A stretch of 64,000 nt of DNA, from contig NC_045428.1 of NCBI RefSeq assembly GCF_902635505.1, forward strand, positions 150,263,141-150,327,140, written 5' to 3'. Source of the DNA: Sarcophilus harrisii. Taxonomy: Eukaryota; Chordata; Mammalia; Dasyuromorphia; Dasyuridae. The notes beneath the pieces were generated by a model that saw only the letters and a list, made by a program, of their open reading frames with translations, ran no database searches and was not told the origin of the DNA. Below are positions 45,638 through 56,945 of this stretch, in pieces. Position numbers and translations under genes: made by a program. Positions within the stretch are counted from its first letter, which is position 1. The number at the start of each line of letters is the position of its first letter.

Positions 45638-45845
45638 AAAGGCAGGTCTTTTCAGGTAAATTTATACATCAGATTATATTATAAAATAAGAAAATTGACA
45701 TTGTGTTTTGTTTATTTTTTACTGATATATTATATGTTAACACAGCCATCTAAGACAAACAAATGTACAAACCCGAAAGAAAGCATTTCTTCAATGGAGT
45801 ATTACCTACTGGAGTTAACTCTGAGTTGTTTCTGTTTTATATAAG

Positions 45846-46088
45846 GGGCAATTAGGTGGAGCAGTAGATAGAGCCCCAAGTCTAAACTAAAGAAGACCTG
45901 AGTTCAAATATAGTGTCCATGTTCATTTAACTGTGTGACTCTGGGCAAGTCATGAAAGCTGTTTACCTCAGATACTTTATTGGTAAAATGGGATAATTAA
46001 AGCACTATTATGTTGTGAGGATCAGATATGATAATTGTATAGTAGTTAGCACAGTGCCTAGCAAAATAATAAGAGCTATGTAAATGTT
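45846..46088 (+). mobile_element. tRNA-derived SINE with MIR-type 3' end
   Basis: Starts 'ggggcaattaggtggagcag', has 'gtgtgactctgggcaagtca', then 'tgttgtgaggatcagatatg' and 'agcacagtgcctagcaaaat', ending 'gctatgtaaatgttaac'. Confidence 0.75.
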
Positions 46089-46089
46089 A

Positions 46090-46860
46090 ACAATTAATTT
46101 CAATATTATTTTTATTCATATAATTGCTATCCACGTTTGGTTTTCTTTTTTTGATATTTTTTTCTTTGTTGACACATCACTTCATATCTTACCAAACTTT
46201 TTGAAAAATGCTTATTTCTCTTCTCATGGCAAAACAATATTCTATTATACTCATCTATTCAGCCATTCAATAGTTATTGAGTATGTAGCTTTTCTTTACC
46301 CTACTTTAGGTTCTTACAAACAACATTGCTCTAAATACATTTACATAAATAGAACTTTTCTTCTTTTCATTAACCTCCTTGGGGTTATTAACCTAGTAGT
46401 AGGATCATTAAATGAGAGGATAGGAAGAACTTTGTGACTTTGCTTACATAATTCCATGAAGCTTTCTAAAATAATTGATCCAACTCCCAGTTTTCCTTAA
46501 AGTAAACCAATTTGCTTGTCTTCTCAAAAATGCTGCCAAAATGGAACTTTTTAAAAATTTTTATTGCTTTTGCAATAAATATTTTTTATTTTTATTGCTT
46601 TTGCATTTTGGGGCACCACTAGAAAATTTGAATAATGTTTCTAATGATAAGCACAATAAATATTGAATTGAATAAATTAAATGATTGTTTATAATTGGCT
46701 TTTTACTTCAAAAATTGACTTCATATTCTTTGAACAATTATCTATTTGGCCATGACTTTTAATATTATGTATATTCAATGGAAATATTCTTTTTTCTCTG
46801 ATTTGGATCTTTTTCTAACTTTATTGCTTTTATTTGCACAAATACTTTAAAATGTTTATG
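46090..46860 (-). mobile_element. LINE-1 3' portion, minus strand
   Basis: Reverse L1 3' region and ORF2 end: 'atggcaaaacaatattctat', 'ctattcagccattcaatagt', 'gtaggatcattaaatgagag', 'ctcaaaaatgctgcc', then 'attggctttttacttcaaaa'. 'tttttattgcttttgca' occurs twice within 46,550-46,610, a small duplication. Confidence 0.6.
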
Positions 46861-47229
46861 TGATGTTTCATAATGTAATTATGAAAATTGTTCATTTTAA
46901 ACTCCCAGACAGTAGAAATATTTCATATTAATGGTAACATTCTCTAAATGCTCTCATTCACAGATTGTATAAATTGTATTAATTCATATTACATTAATTG
47001 CATAAAACATCTCCTTGCAAACTCTGGTTCTGTGAAATAATTGCTGTATACAACCTGAAATAATAAAATGAATATATAGGTAGATGAATGTCCTGTCTAT
47101 TTATCTATTGATAGAGCTACCTGGACAGTCAATAACTTCAGCAAAGTTGCAAGCTGTAAAATACATCCATGTAAATCATCACACTTTGTGTTTTACCAAC
47201 AAAAAACCCATTAGAAAGTGTTCGAAAAT

Positions 47230-47628
47230 AAAGTTCCAATTAATTGACAAAAAGGAAAAAGAAAATGACAAATGTTGAAGGGACTGTGAGAAAATAGACA
47301 TTAATACATTTTGGGTAAAGCATGCTTTGATATAGTTGATCTGAAAATGAATCTCCAAGTATGCCCAAAAAAATCACTAAACTGTGTATACCCTTTGATC
47401 TGAAGATATCCCATTAGGTCTATAGCCCAAAGATACCAAAGAAACAGGAAAAAAACCACTTTTGTATGAAAAAAAAATTCTACAGCTCTTTTTATAATAG
47501 CAAGGAATTGGAAGTTAAAGGGTAGGGTGCCCACTTATTGGGGATTAATTGAAAAAATTATTATACATGAATATTACTATCGTGTCATAAAAATGATAAA
47601 GGTAATATATATTGGCAAGACTTGAAAA

Positions 47629-47673
<45 letters not shown>

Positions 47674-48065
47674 AATATATATATAATGTGAAATAAAAAT
47701 ATGAAATATATGAAAAGTCTCTCTCTTTATAAAACAATTATATGAATTGTTACAGAATATCAATTTCATTGTTACAGAATGAACAGAAACAGAACTTTTA
47801 TTTCAATAATAACCTTTTTCAAGATAAATGACTTTGAAATACTTAAAACCTCTGATCAATGTAATGCTCACCCATGATTTTAGAGAATTGATGATGTATA
47901 CCATTTTTCTACTAATAGAAAAGTGATGAATATTAGATTATAAATGAGGAACTAATTTTGGACATGTTCAATGCTGCTATTTCTTTTGCTTGCCTATGCA
48001 TATTTGTTAGAGGACTTCTGTCTTTGTTTTCTTGTTAATTTGGAGACTGGGTAAAGGAAGGGAAA
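47230..48065 (+). mobile_element. LINE-1 3' portion, plus strand
   Basis: Reads forward as L1 ORF2 end and 3'UTR: 'aaatgacaaatgttgaaggg', 'ccctttgatctgaagatatc', 'tctatagcccaaagatacca', 'ctctttttataatagcaagg', 'gtgcccacttattggggatt'. A (TC)n tract (47631-47672) interrupts it. It lies tail-away from the minus-strand L1 at 46.1-46.9 kb. Confidence 0.65.
47631..47672. repeat. (TC)n microsatellite
   Basis: About 20 TC/CT units, uninterrupted. Confidence 0.92.
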
Positions 48066-48447
48066 AAAATACTTCTTAGTTAAAAATTAAATTAAAAGAA
48101 GTAAATGTATTGTGGACAGAATTAGGTCCAAAACAGTGAAGGAAGAGATTATGTTGTATTACTTCTGGGAAATTTGTCACAGTATTCAAGTATTTTGTAT
48201 TTCCCTCTGAAACAAAAATCCATATCTCCAACACAAATAAACTTCTAATGATACTATAGGATTATAAATTTTTGAAAACTGTAATCCCTAAAAAGTTAAT
48301 ATTACAAGTAATCCCAAAAAAGGTGCATGATGGGATACAGGTAAACCATATGTTATCAATGATGACTTGTGTTTAACAAGCATTATAAAATACATTATGA
48401 AGGATATACATGACCAGAAAAGAGATTAAAAGGATTATAATATTTCT

Positions 48448-48765
48448 GAAAATAGTTTCCATTATATTGAATCAATCCTCTGTGGAGGATTTATAAGAAA
48501 ATATCAACAAGAGTTATAAAAGTTGAGAAACTGAAGATGGGTTGCCATTTGTATTGATAGAAGGAGTACAAATACAGGTAAAATCATGGTTCTATTTGAG
48601 TAAGGGCACTAATTTTGTAATATTAGCACTAATTTCTTATAGGTCTAAGTATATGAACCACTGTTTTCTTAGTTGTTTATTTCAGCTACATTGCAAAGAA
48701 TTTTGAAATAAGCAAAAAGATGATTTGGTGTTTGCATAACTTCGTGTTCAGGTCAATGAAATCTC
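48448..48765 (+). repeat. Dispersed duplicated block, copy 1
   Basis: Recurs at 49515-49793 with shared blocks such as 'gaaaatatcaacaagagtt', 'ttgccatttgtattgataga' and 'ttggtgtttgcataactt'. Family not recognised; may be a local duplication or an unlisted repeat. Confidence 0.8.
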
Positions 48766-49397
48766 ATTATTACATCATCTCATAAACGTCTACTTTCTTA
48801 ATTACTTGAGCAACAGAAATATCTTGTGAAATAATTGTATATGAAAATGATTTTAATGAAATTAATACAGCATAGTTTTCTTGATTCACCACTTATAGAA
48901 TAGGTTTGGTATTGTATACTATACATTAGAATGCATGTTACATGAATTTATGGCACTATCTCTTACATGTCATTGCTTTCCTAGTAGATAGCACTATGTT
49001 CTGCAACAGAAATCCATTAAAATGAATTTAATGTTTTTCAAATAAGATGCCTAAGATAGATCAAATAATTTATGTCAGATAAGTAATAGAGCATCATTTC
49101 ACTTTTTAAAAAAAAATTAGGCATGTCTGAAAGGCTAATTAATCAGATTGTTTAAAAAGAAATTTGAGCATATGAACTTGTATTCCTTATCATTCCCCAA
49201 ACTCAATCTTCCATCTCCCACCTCCATTCAGTTATACAAGGCATCCTGGTGACATACACCTTCTCTGTCTCCTTCAGAAGCTTTATCTTCCTTCATGTTT
49301 GAGTTGAAGTACAGCATTCTTCAAGAAGACTATCCATATTATACCAGTTATCAGTTTCCTCCTTAAGTTATAATTCATTTGCATTTTTGGTATGCAT

Positions 49398-49932
49398 ATT
49401 ATCTAAGGCAGATAGGTGGTGAAGTGGATAGTGTGCTAGGTCGGGGTCAGGAAGACTCATCTTCATGAGTTAAAAAATTAATCTGGGCCCAAACAATTAC
49501 TAGATCTGTCATTCTGGAAAAGTTTCCATTATATTGAAATGATCCTCTATGGAGGATATATAGGAAAATATCAACAAGAGTTGTAAAAGTTGAGGAATTG
49601 AAGATAGATTGCCATTTGTATTGATAGAAGTACAGATACAGATAAAAGTATGGTTCTAATTATTAGAACTAATTAGAATCTAATTATTAGAAAACTGAAG
49701 CTAATACTACTTTTGCAATATTAGCTTCAGTTTTCTAATCTATAATGATTAGATAACTTGGTGTTTGCATAACTTTGTGTTCAGGTCAATGAAATATTAT
49801 ACAAAATCTCATACTTTCTTAGTACAAAAAGGAATTGCAAACCAATCCAATGTCTCTGCCAAGAAAACCCTAAATGGTATCATGAAGTGTTGGACATAAC
49901 TGAAAATGTACTAAACAACTACACATTATCTA
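49398..49932 (+). mobile_element. Oversized MAR1-type SINE composite with 8-bp target duplication
   Basis: ATTATCTA at 49398-49405 and 49925-49932 flanks a 519-bp insert. It opens as a SINE head ('aggcagataggtggtgaagt') and closes as a MAR1 tail ('ctctgccaagaaaaccctaa', 'ggacataactgaaaa'). The middle (about 49,515-49,793) is not SINE sequence but a diverged copy of 48448-48765 plus a hairpin. A normal MAR1 is a little over 200 bp. Confidence 0.7.
49686..49739. repeat. Perfect 21-bp inverted repeat (hairpin)
   Basis: Arms 49686-49706 and 49719-49739 are exact reverse complements, separated by 12 bases. The right arm extends into SINE-like text ('cagttttctaatctata'). Short ctaatta-type repeats lie directly to the left (49,656-49,690). 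Confidence 0.95.
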
Positions 49933-50045
49933 CCTAGTACTTCCCAATAGAATATAAACTTCTTAAGAGCAGAGATCATTTTAATTTTTATCTTAATATC
50001 CTCAGCATCTAGAACCTTGTATGTACTTAACAAGTGTTTGTTAGA

Positions 50046-50844
50046 GTGAGTGTTTTGTTAAATCACTACCCTCCCTTATATCTTGCTGTTCTACATGAAA
50101 TTGTGATGGCTTACTATCATCAGGGAAGGTAGATGGTGAGCCAGAAGGAGAAATCAAAACTTAGTGTAATTTATTTCTCAATTCATTGTTACTGGGCTTT
50201 CAAGACGATCATTTTCTGCTGTATGAAAGAATTAGACAAGGGTAGCTATTTTTCTTAGTAAAATGAATTGGCCACTTAAACATTCTTTTCCTCCCTGAAA
50301 AAGAAAATCATGTTTTGTATGAACTTCTTCTTAGTCATTATCATTACTTATATAAACCTAAAGGCATTCTAAACAGTTAAAGAATTCATTTCCATTAAAA
50401 AATGAATGATTATCAGATCCAGTATGTTGTTATACAATATTTTCATTTAAGATACTGCTGAACAGATTCTAACAGTAATCATCTGGAGATTGTAAAGGCA
50501 CATTTTGACTCTACAAAAGGAAAAACATCCTGATTAGAGCTGCTCCAAAGTGGAGTGTTTCTTAATGAGGAAAAAGTGCATTCCAGACATTGGGGATAGC
50601 TCATGTAATAGTACAGATTCTCTTGAAGTAAAACACTTCTTCTGCTAGCTCATGATTCCTATCCCCATTCAGTGTAATTCTACCTGACCTTAGTTTTATT
50701 TTTTAGATTTAAAAAAATGAACTTGATCCATATCTGTAAACATGAATATTTTCCTATCTAAGGAAGAGATTTGAAGAACAGCAAGATAGTCAATTTAGCT
50801 GGACTATAGAAATCATAAAAGGGAATAATGGGGAAAATATCTGG
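50046..50844. other. Intron 2, nothing recognised
   Basis: About 800 bp without named repeats or coding potential. Confidence 0.35.
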
Positions 50845-52540
50845 AAATGAGAATCAGTCAATGTGCCAGCCACTGTGCTGAGCACTGAGTGAGATTATAT
50901 AGAGCTTTAAATGGTAACAATACTGTGTATTTATTTCCCTAAAAGAAACAGGGAGATGCTAAAATTGTTAGATTCAGGGAGTGAAATGGTCACACCTGTG
51001 GTTTATTTGAGAAGTTGTGAGGAGGATCAGTTGGAGAAAAACCTGAAACAGGGAAAACAATAAAAAAGTTTTTGAAATAGTTCATGGGAGATATGAAAAG
51101 GGCTTGAACTCTATGGCTGTGGGAGGAAGGAGAAAGAGACAAAAGTTAAAGATATCATGGAAGGTGTTGTGAAGGTGGACAGTTAGGTGGTGTAGACTCT
51201 AGAGTCAAAAAGGCGCATCTTCAAGTTTAAAATATGGCCTCAGACACTTATTAGCTTTATGACTTTTTGCCTCAATTTTCCCATCAATAAAATGAGCTGG
51301 AGAAGGAAATGCAAATCATTCAGATATCTTTGCCAAGAAAATTTCAGATGGAATCATGAAGAATTAGACATAACTGAAATGAGTGAACAATTATAACAGA
51401 AGTTGTGAAGATAAAATTGGCAATATATTGCAAATGATGCTATTCAGAGAGACAAATCAAGGGTGATGCTAAGGTTGTGAACTTTAATGGAAATAGGGAA
51501 GTTAAGAGGAAGAGCTAATTTGGGGGGGGGGAAGATGATGAAATCCAATTTCAAATGTAGAATATGACAAAAATTGTGCATAGATTCAATTATAGCTTAC
51601 AGCCAATCATATAATCAATGAGACAGAGATGGGGGGGGGAGGGACTATGGTTTATGTTCAAAGCACAGGTATCACTGAAATAAAAATTAGTCAGCCCCAA
51701 ACATAAATTTTAAGCTATGTTAGTTTGGATTACAGAAGAAGGATGAGTACAAAAGGATTTCAAAGGACATATAAAGATAATGATTTATAACCCAAAGTAC
51801 ACAGAAAGGAGAAGGGGAAGATCTATTTTATGTAAATCAGAAACTAGCTAATTAACAGTAGAACTATAGTTGATAATCTCAAACTTGAATTTATAGATAG
51901 GTAGAGCAGGAAGTTTAATGTCTCATCTTGATTTTGCATTCTGTGGATAATTGTGTGATAATCTTATTATAAATAAATGGGGATAAGACAGTTAAGACAG
52001 AAATTCTTTTGACAAGAGTTTGAGATTGCTATGGGACACATATGTCCCATATGTTAAATATGTTAAACAGGAAGGTATTGATATGAAACTATGGAATTCA
52101 GGAGTTTTGAGTAGGGTTGATTATCTTCATTTGGGAGTCATCTTCTTAGAGATGAAGGTTCAATCCATCTAAATTGATGAAATCATGGGATGTAAAGAGT
52201 GAAAAGAAGAGGTCCTAAGGACATAATCCACATCTAGGGGCAGGAAATAGATGATCATCCAACAAAGAAGACTGACTAGGAACAATCATATAGACAAAAT
52301 GAAAATAGTTGGTAGGATTATCACAAAATTCAATGATTTATCAAGGAAGTCAACAATATTGTTTATTTAAGAGGAGTCCAAAATGAAGATTTTTTTAAAA
52401 ATGCCTTCAAATTTAGCAATTAAGAGATTATTGAGAACCTGAGAAAAAAGTGTTATCTGAATGATAAGTCAAAAAACAGATTTCCAGCAATTAAGAAGTG
52501 AACTTTGATGACCTTTTATCAGATCTCAAACTTTTAATCA
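50845..52540 (+). mobile_element. Long ancient mammalian repeat, family unresolved, with nested SINE
   Basis: Text such as 'gtgccagccactgtgctgag', 'gggatgcta'-like and 'ggtgatgctaaggttgtgaa', 'tttagcaattaagagattat' recurs in mammalian genomes as one old element. I cannot name it securely. A MAR1 SINE (51180-51395) sits inside, and short G runs occur at 51,519 and 51,633. Confidence 0.4.
51180..51395 (+). mobile_element. MAR1-type marsupial SINE, plus strand
   Basis: Runs from 'gacagttaggtggtgtagac' through 'aaaatgagctggagaaggaa' and 'atctttgccaagaaaatttc' to 'gacataactgaaatgagtga'. Near full length; nested in the older repeat. Confidence 0.8.
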
Positions 52541-52577
52541 ATCTTCTCTGACCTCTCAAAAACTTTTGAAAGTTGTT

Positions 52578-52797
52578 ATTGTTCAGTCGTTTCATTTTAT
52601 GACTCCATTTGGGGTTTTCTTGGCAAAGATACTGGAGTGGTTTGCTATTTCCTTTTCCAGCTCATTTTACAGATGAGGAAACTGAGGCAATGAGGATGGC
52701 CAAGATCACACAGCTAGTAAGTGTCTGAAGCCAGATTTGAAGTCAGGATTTTCCTCATTCCAGTACCAGTACTATATTTACTGTGCCTCTTAGCTTC
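52578..52797 (-). mobile_element. MAR1-type marsupial SINE, minus strand
   Basis: Reads 'tgttattgttcagtcgtttc', 'catttggggttttcttggca', 'aagatactggagtggtttgc', 'tcacacagctagtaagtgtc', ending 'ctgtgcctcttagcttcc'. Full length and well preserved. Confidence 0.88.
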
Positions 52798-54300
52798 CTC
52801 TTGACCTTAATTTTCTGGATTCTCTTGGCTTCCATGATACTACTATGTTGTCACTTTCCTTTTACCCTTCTGACCATTTCTTATCAGTTTCATTGCTGGA
52901 TCATCATTTGCATTTTTTGCCATTTGATATCAGTATTCCTCCAAGACTCTAGTGTGGACACTTTAATTCAGGGCTTTCTGATGAAAGTCTTTTCTGTCTA
53001 CTAAATCACTCAGCTGTGTTGAAGCTGGAAATTTTATACTTTCTATTTTTATGCTCTTCGCACAGTGCCTGGCAAATGGTTAATGTTTTATTATTGTTTA
53101 TTTTTTTGAGCGACCAAATAATTGGTCACACAGTCATTTGGGGGAACTATTTCTCCATATGAAATAATCTCCTGATGTTCCAGAGCTTATATGTTGGTGA
53201 AAAAAGCAATGAACCTGATGAAAACATAAATCTTTTTAAGTAGTATAGAGGAAAAATATTGTGTCAGACTCCAAGGACCTACCATAGTAAGTGATGTCCT
53301 CAAAAGAAGTGAACATGGAATATCAACTCATAAAGAGTGGATCTTTCTTCCTCATCTAGCTGGATATGGTTCTATACACATGTATTATGAACTAATCCAT
53401 TTGTGCCTTAGGAGGATTGTGCGGAATATTCCTGCACACAGAGACATAACTCTTTGCTGATTCTGAGCTTATAAACTAAGGGGAAAAAAACAAATAAAGC
53501 AAGAAACTCTTCTTGGCCTTAGTCCAGAGAATCAAATTAAAATCAGCCTCATGTCAAAGTTACAACCACTTTCCTCCCTCAAATCCTGCCTATATGGGGG
53601 AATACTTTTCTAAATTAGTGTTCAAAGAGAGAGCCAGGTGAGACCAACCACTGAATTAAAATTGTTTGTCACCCCATGAAAGAGTAACTGAGTAACCCCC
53701 AATAGTAACTGAGGATCTCAGAGCAATTGCATTTAAAGTCAGCTATTATCCAAACAGGCAGCTTCATTCTGAGTCAGCACTGCAACCATTCTCTCATTAG
53801 CTTGGACTTCCTTTGTCCCTAGTGGCAAAAGGAAAACAGAAAAAAAAAATACAGATAATGTTTATTTTCATGGATTTTAGCTATTTTTATATTGTATGCT
53901 CAGTATAATTTCTATTTATTATGAATAGTAAATCACAACAACAAGGGCTTTCTTTGGCATTTTGACAACTATATTTCACATAAGACCACTTTGAAATTTA
54001 GTTAGAAAAGAGACCCCCCAAATTCACACATTTATAATGATTTACTTATGCTTAGAACAATTTTCATAACCAAACAGTGGAACTCAATAGGCTCTCTAGA
54101 CAAAGACTCTTGGGAATAGGGGTAGGCAGGAGACAGGGAGAGAAATAAAGATATTAAACACTTACACTGTTCCCAAGACCAACTAAACAATTCCAATTTT
54201 TTTTAAAGTTTGATAAAGTTCCAGGAAAGGTCTTAGTGTAAGATAGCTGTTCCATGAGACTGTCATTTCTATGCTGGAAAATGTTTAACTTTCTCTCTAG
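52798..54300. other. Intron 2, nothing recognised
   Basis: About 1.5 kb; 52,800-53,100 might be a worn LINE (L2/L3-like 'cacagtgcctggcaaatggt'), the rest is unassigned. Confidence 0.35.
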
Positions 54301-54301
54301 G

Positions 54302-54304
<3 letters not shown>

Positions 54305-54338
<34 letters not shown>
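54305..54338. repeat. (TA)n microsatellite
   Basis: About 17 uninterrupted TA units. Confidence 0.92.
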
Positions 54339-54339
<1 letters not shown>

Positions 54340-54599
54340 TTTAAAAGTGTAGGCAATCAACAAAACAATCAAATCCTAATGTGTAGCCAGATTTCTGAGA
54401 TGTAAATATAGCTCACACTAAAGATTTAACATTTGGCAAGTCATCTCTGTATGTTAGCCCCAGTATAACTCTGCAGATAGGCCTGAAATTTTACCACTAA
54501 AATTTCATTCATTTAGAGTAAGGTTCTCTCTCTTATTAAAATGTAAACACATTTGACCTGGGCATTAAAAGACAGGTAGCAATCAGCTTATGGGGAATA

Positions 54600-54815
54600 G
54601 GTTTGGAGTGAAGATGCTTTATACATAATAACAATAAAGAAATTATTTTAGCATATTAAGACTTATAAAGTATTTGCCTTTTGGGATAATAGTGCTGTGA
54701 GGTAGTATTAAATATCCCTCTCATTTTTAGATAGGGAGATTCAGAGAAACTATGTGATGTTCTAACAATCACATACATATTGTCAAAGTCAAGATATGAA
54801 CCCATGTTAGTTTTA
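54600..54815 (-). mobile_element. MIR-type SINE fragment
   Basis: Reverse MIR order: 'agacttataaagtatttgcc', 'gctgtgaggtagtatta', 'gggagattcagagaaact', 'caatcacatacatattgtc', 'gatatgaacccatgtta'. Confidence 0.55.
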
Positions 54816-54844
54816 AAGTTGTCTTAATTGTCACATATCTATAT

Positions 54845-55905
54845 GAACTCTCTTTTTTTTTGTTTTTCATGATTTTTAAGGTATTTCTATGAGTCCAACT
54901 TTTAAATATTTTTAATATAAATATTGCCAGTTTCTTCTTCTTTCTCCCCTCCAATGAAAAATGTAAATAAGTGTTGGTAAGCAAAAAAATTCCACACACT
55001 TAACATGTCTAAAAAATATACATCTCATTCCAAAACCCTGAACGATTATCTTTCTATTAGGAGAAAGGATCGTGCTTCATTATGTTTCCTCTGGAGTCTT
55101 GGTTTATCCCTGCATTGACCAAAGTCCTTAATTCTTTCAAAGGCCTTCATTTTTGCAATATTGTTATAATGGTACAAATTATTATTCTGGTTCTGTATGT
55201 TTGCATCAGTACATACAAATCTTTCCAGGTTTCTTTGATTTTGTTCATTTCATCATAGCCTAATTATGTTTATATGTTATAGTTCAGTCATTTCCCCATT
55301 TGCTAGGGATCTCTTTTGAGTCTGCTTTTTTCTACAACAAAAATTGTTACGAATATTTTATATTTGAGTTATTGCCTTTCTTCTTTGATCCCTTTGGATG
55401 TAGACCTATGAAGTGTTATCTTTCATCCAAAGTGTATGAACACTTATGGGACACATAGATGGCACAATGGATTGAGTGTCAGGCCTGTAATTGGGAAGAT
55501 CTGAGTTCAAATATGACCTCATCACCTACTAGCTGTACAATCCTGGGCAAATCATTTAACCCTGTATGCCTTAGTTTTCTCATTTGTAAAATGAACCACA
55601 GAAGAAAATGGCAAAGAATGTCAGTATCTTTGCCCAGAAAATCCCAAATGAGGTCATGAAGAATCAGACCCAATTGAAACATCTGAATAACAAAAGTCAC
55701 AGTTCCAAATTATTTTCTAAAATGACCACACCAATTCATAACTTCTTTTCCCATGTATTATTCTTCCTCTGCCTCCTCTAAAAATTTCCATCTTTGTCAA
55801 TCTATGGTGAGAAGTCAAACCTCAGAAATGTGGGAGGTTTTTGCACTTCTCTCATTAATAGTGATTTGGAATGTATATAAACATTATGGCTTTTGATAGC
55901 TTGAA
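54845..55905 (-). mobile_element. LINE-1 3' portion, minus strand, split by a nested SINE
   Basis: 54,845-55,449 and 55,696-55,905 read as one reverse L1 3' region: 'ctttccaggtttctttgatt', 'ttcagtcatttccccatttg', 'gatccctttggatgtagacc', then after the SINE 'cagttccaaattattttcta', 'agtgatttggaatgtatata'. The SINE at 55450-55695 is therefore the younger insertion. Confidence 0.65.
55450..55695 (+). mobile_element. MAR1-type marsupial SINE nested in LINE-1
   Basis: Full-length plus-strand copy: 'acacatagatggcacaatgg', 'ctgtacaatcctgggcaaat', 'tagttttctcatttgtaaaa', 'cccaaatgaggtcatgaaga', 'atcagacccaattgaaacat'. Confidence 0.88.
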
Positions 55906-56779
55906 TTTCTTCTTACTCTGAACAGCCTATTCATTAGAGAGCTTGCATTTTAATAGGGTAAGGTAATGCAAATAGGGAGTAGTGGCCAGGGAAAGATAGT
56001 TGGTTTGTGAAGTTCCAGGGATGGTAACTTTCAATACAAGGAACTTTCAATTATTTTGATCACCATCCTCAGAACAAGAAGTAGAAAGGGAAGAAGGAGG
56101 AGGGAAGGAATGGGAATTCATGTATGATAGCAAGTAAATAACAAGATAGTTTAGGAAGTAAATGTTTAGTGGGATATGTCCAGAGCTTTGGGTCTTTTAG
56201 TTGATACAGTAGATTAAATGGGCTAGTTTGCCCTCATTCAATCTGAGCTCTTAACTAAGAATTAGTCACGTAGCTTCTCAAAGGGATTGGAGGGGAGGTG
56301 TCATGGATTTTATATATCCAGAATATGGAAGTCCAAATCTTGAGAAGTGCTGGTCCAAGTGAGAAGTGAGGCAGCAACAGCATGCACACAATAGGATGAC
56401 TTAGGTAAATACCTAGATGGCATTTAAAATTGAAGATTAAAGCTGAATGCTCATACACAAATAGCTAAATATAGTAAGACTCTTCCTTTTAGTTTTAGGT
56501 AAAGCTAATTTATAGGGAATCTCATCTCCCATCAGTTCCAAATATGTTTGGATTTGTCATTACTTTGGTCATAAATACTAACATTCTATTATTCAATGAT
56601 ATAAACTCTGCAAATTAGTTTACCAAAGCCTTTTTCTCCCCTAAAACATATCTCATCTTAGAAGTCTTTAAGATTCAATTCCTTACACCTTTAATTGGAT
56701 TCTTATCACATGATTTATTCAAATTTTACTATGATTTAGCCTGACTTACACAAACACTTATACTAATTTACACAATGAT
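55906..56779. other. Intron 2, nothing recognised
   Basis: No named repeat. 56,055-56,115 is purine-rich. Confidence 0.35.
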
Positions 56780-56945
56780 GGAAGGAATCTTAGAATTAAT
56801 CTATTCCACTTCTCTTATTTTAAAGGTTAAGAAACTGAGACTCAGAGAGGTTACATTGCTTGTCCAAAGTCATAACACTAATAAATGCTAGCAGAAGCCC
56901 AAGTCTAGCTCCTCTTTCTCTAAATCAAGTGTTCTTTTCATTGAA
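56780..56945 (-). mobile_element. MIR-type SINE fragment
   Basis: Reverse MIR text: 'aaggttaagaaactgagact', 'cagagaggttacattgcttg', 'tccaaagtcataacact', 'agcccaagtctagctcctct'. Confidence 0.7.

Larger units (their letters stand above)
49200..50045 (+). mobile_element. L2-type LINE 3' end, split by a later SINE
   Basis: 49,200-49,397 and 49,933-50,045 together read as an L2-type 3' end ('gaatataaacttcttaagag', 'cagagatcatttt', 'gtacttaacaagtgtttgtt'). The SINE composite at 49406-49924 interrupts it. Confidence 0.6.
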
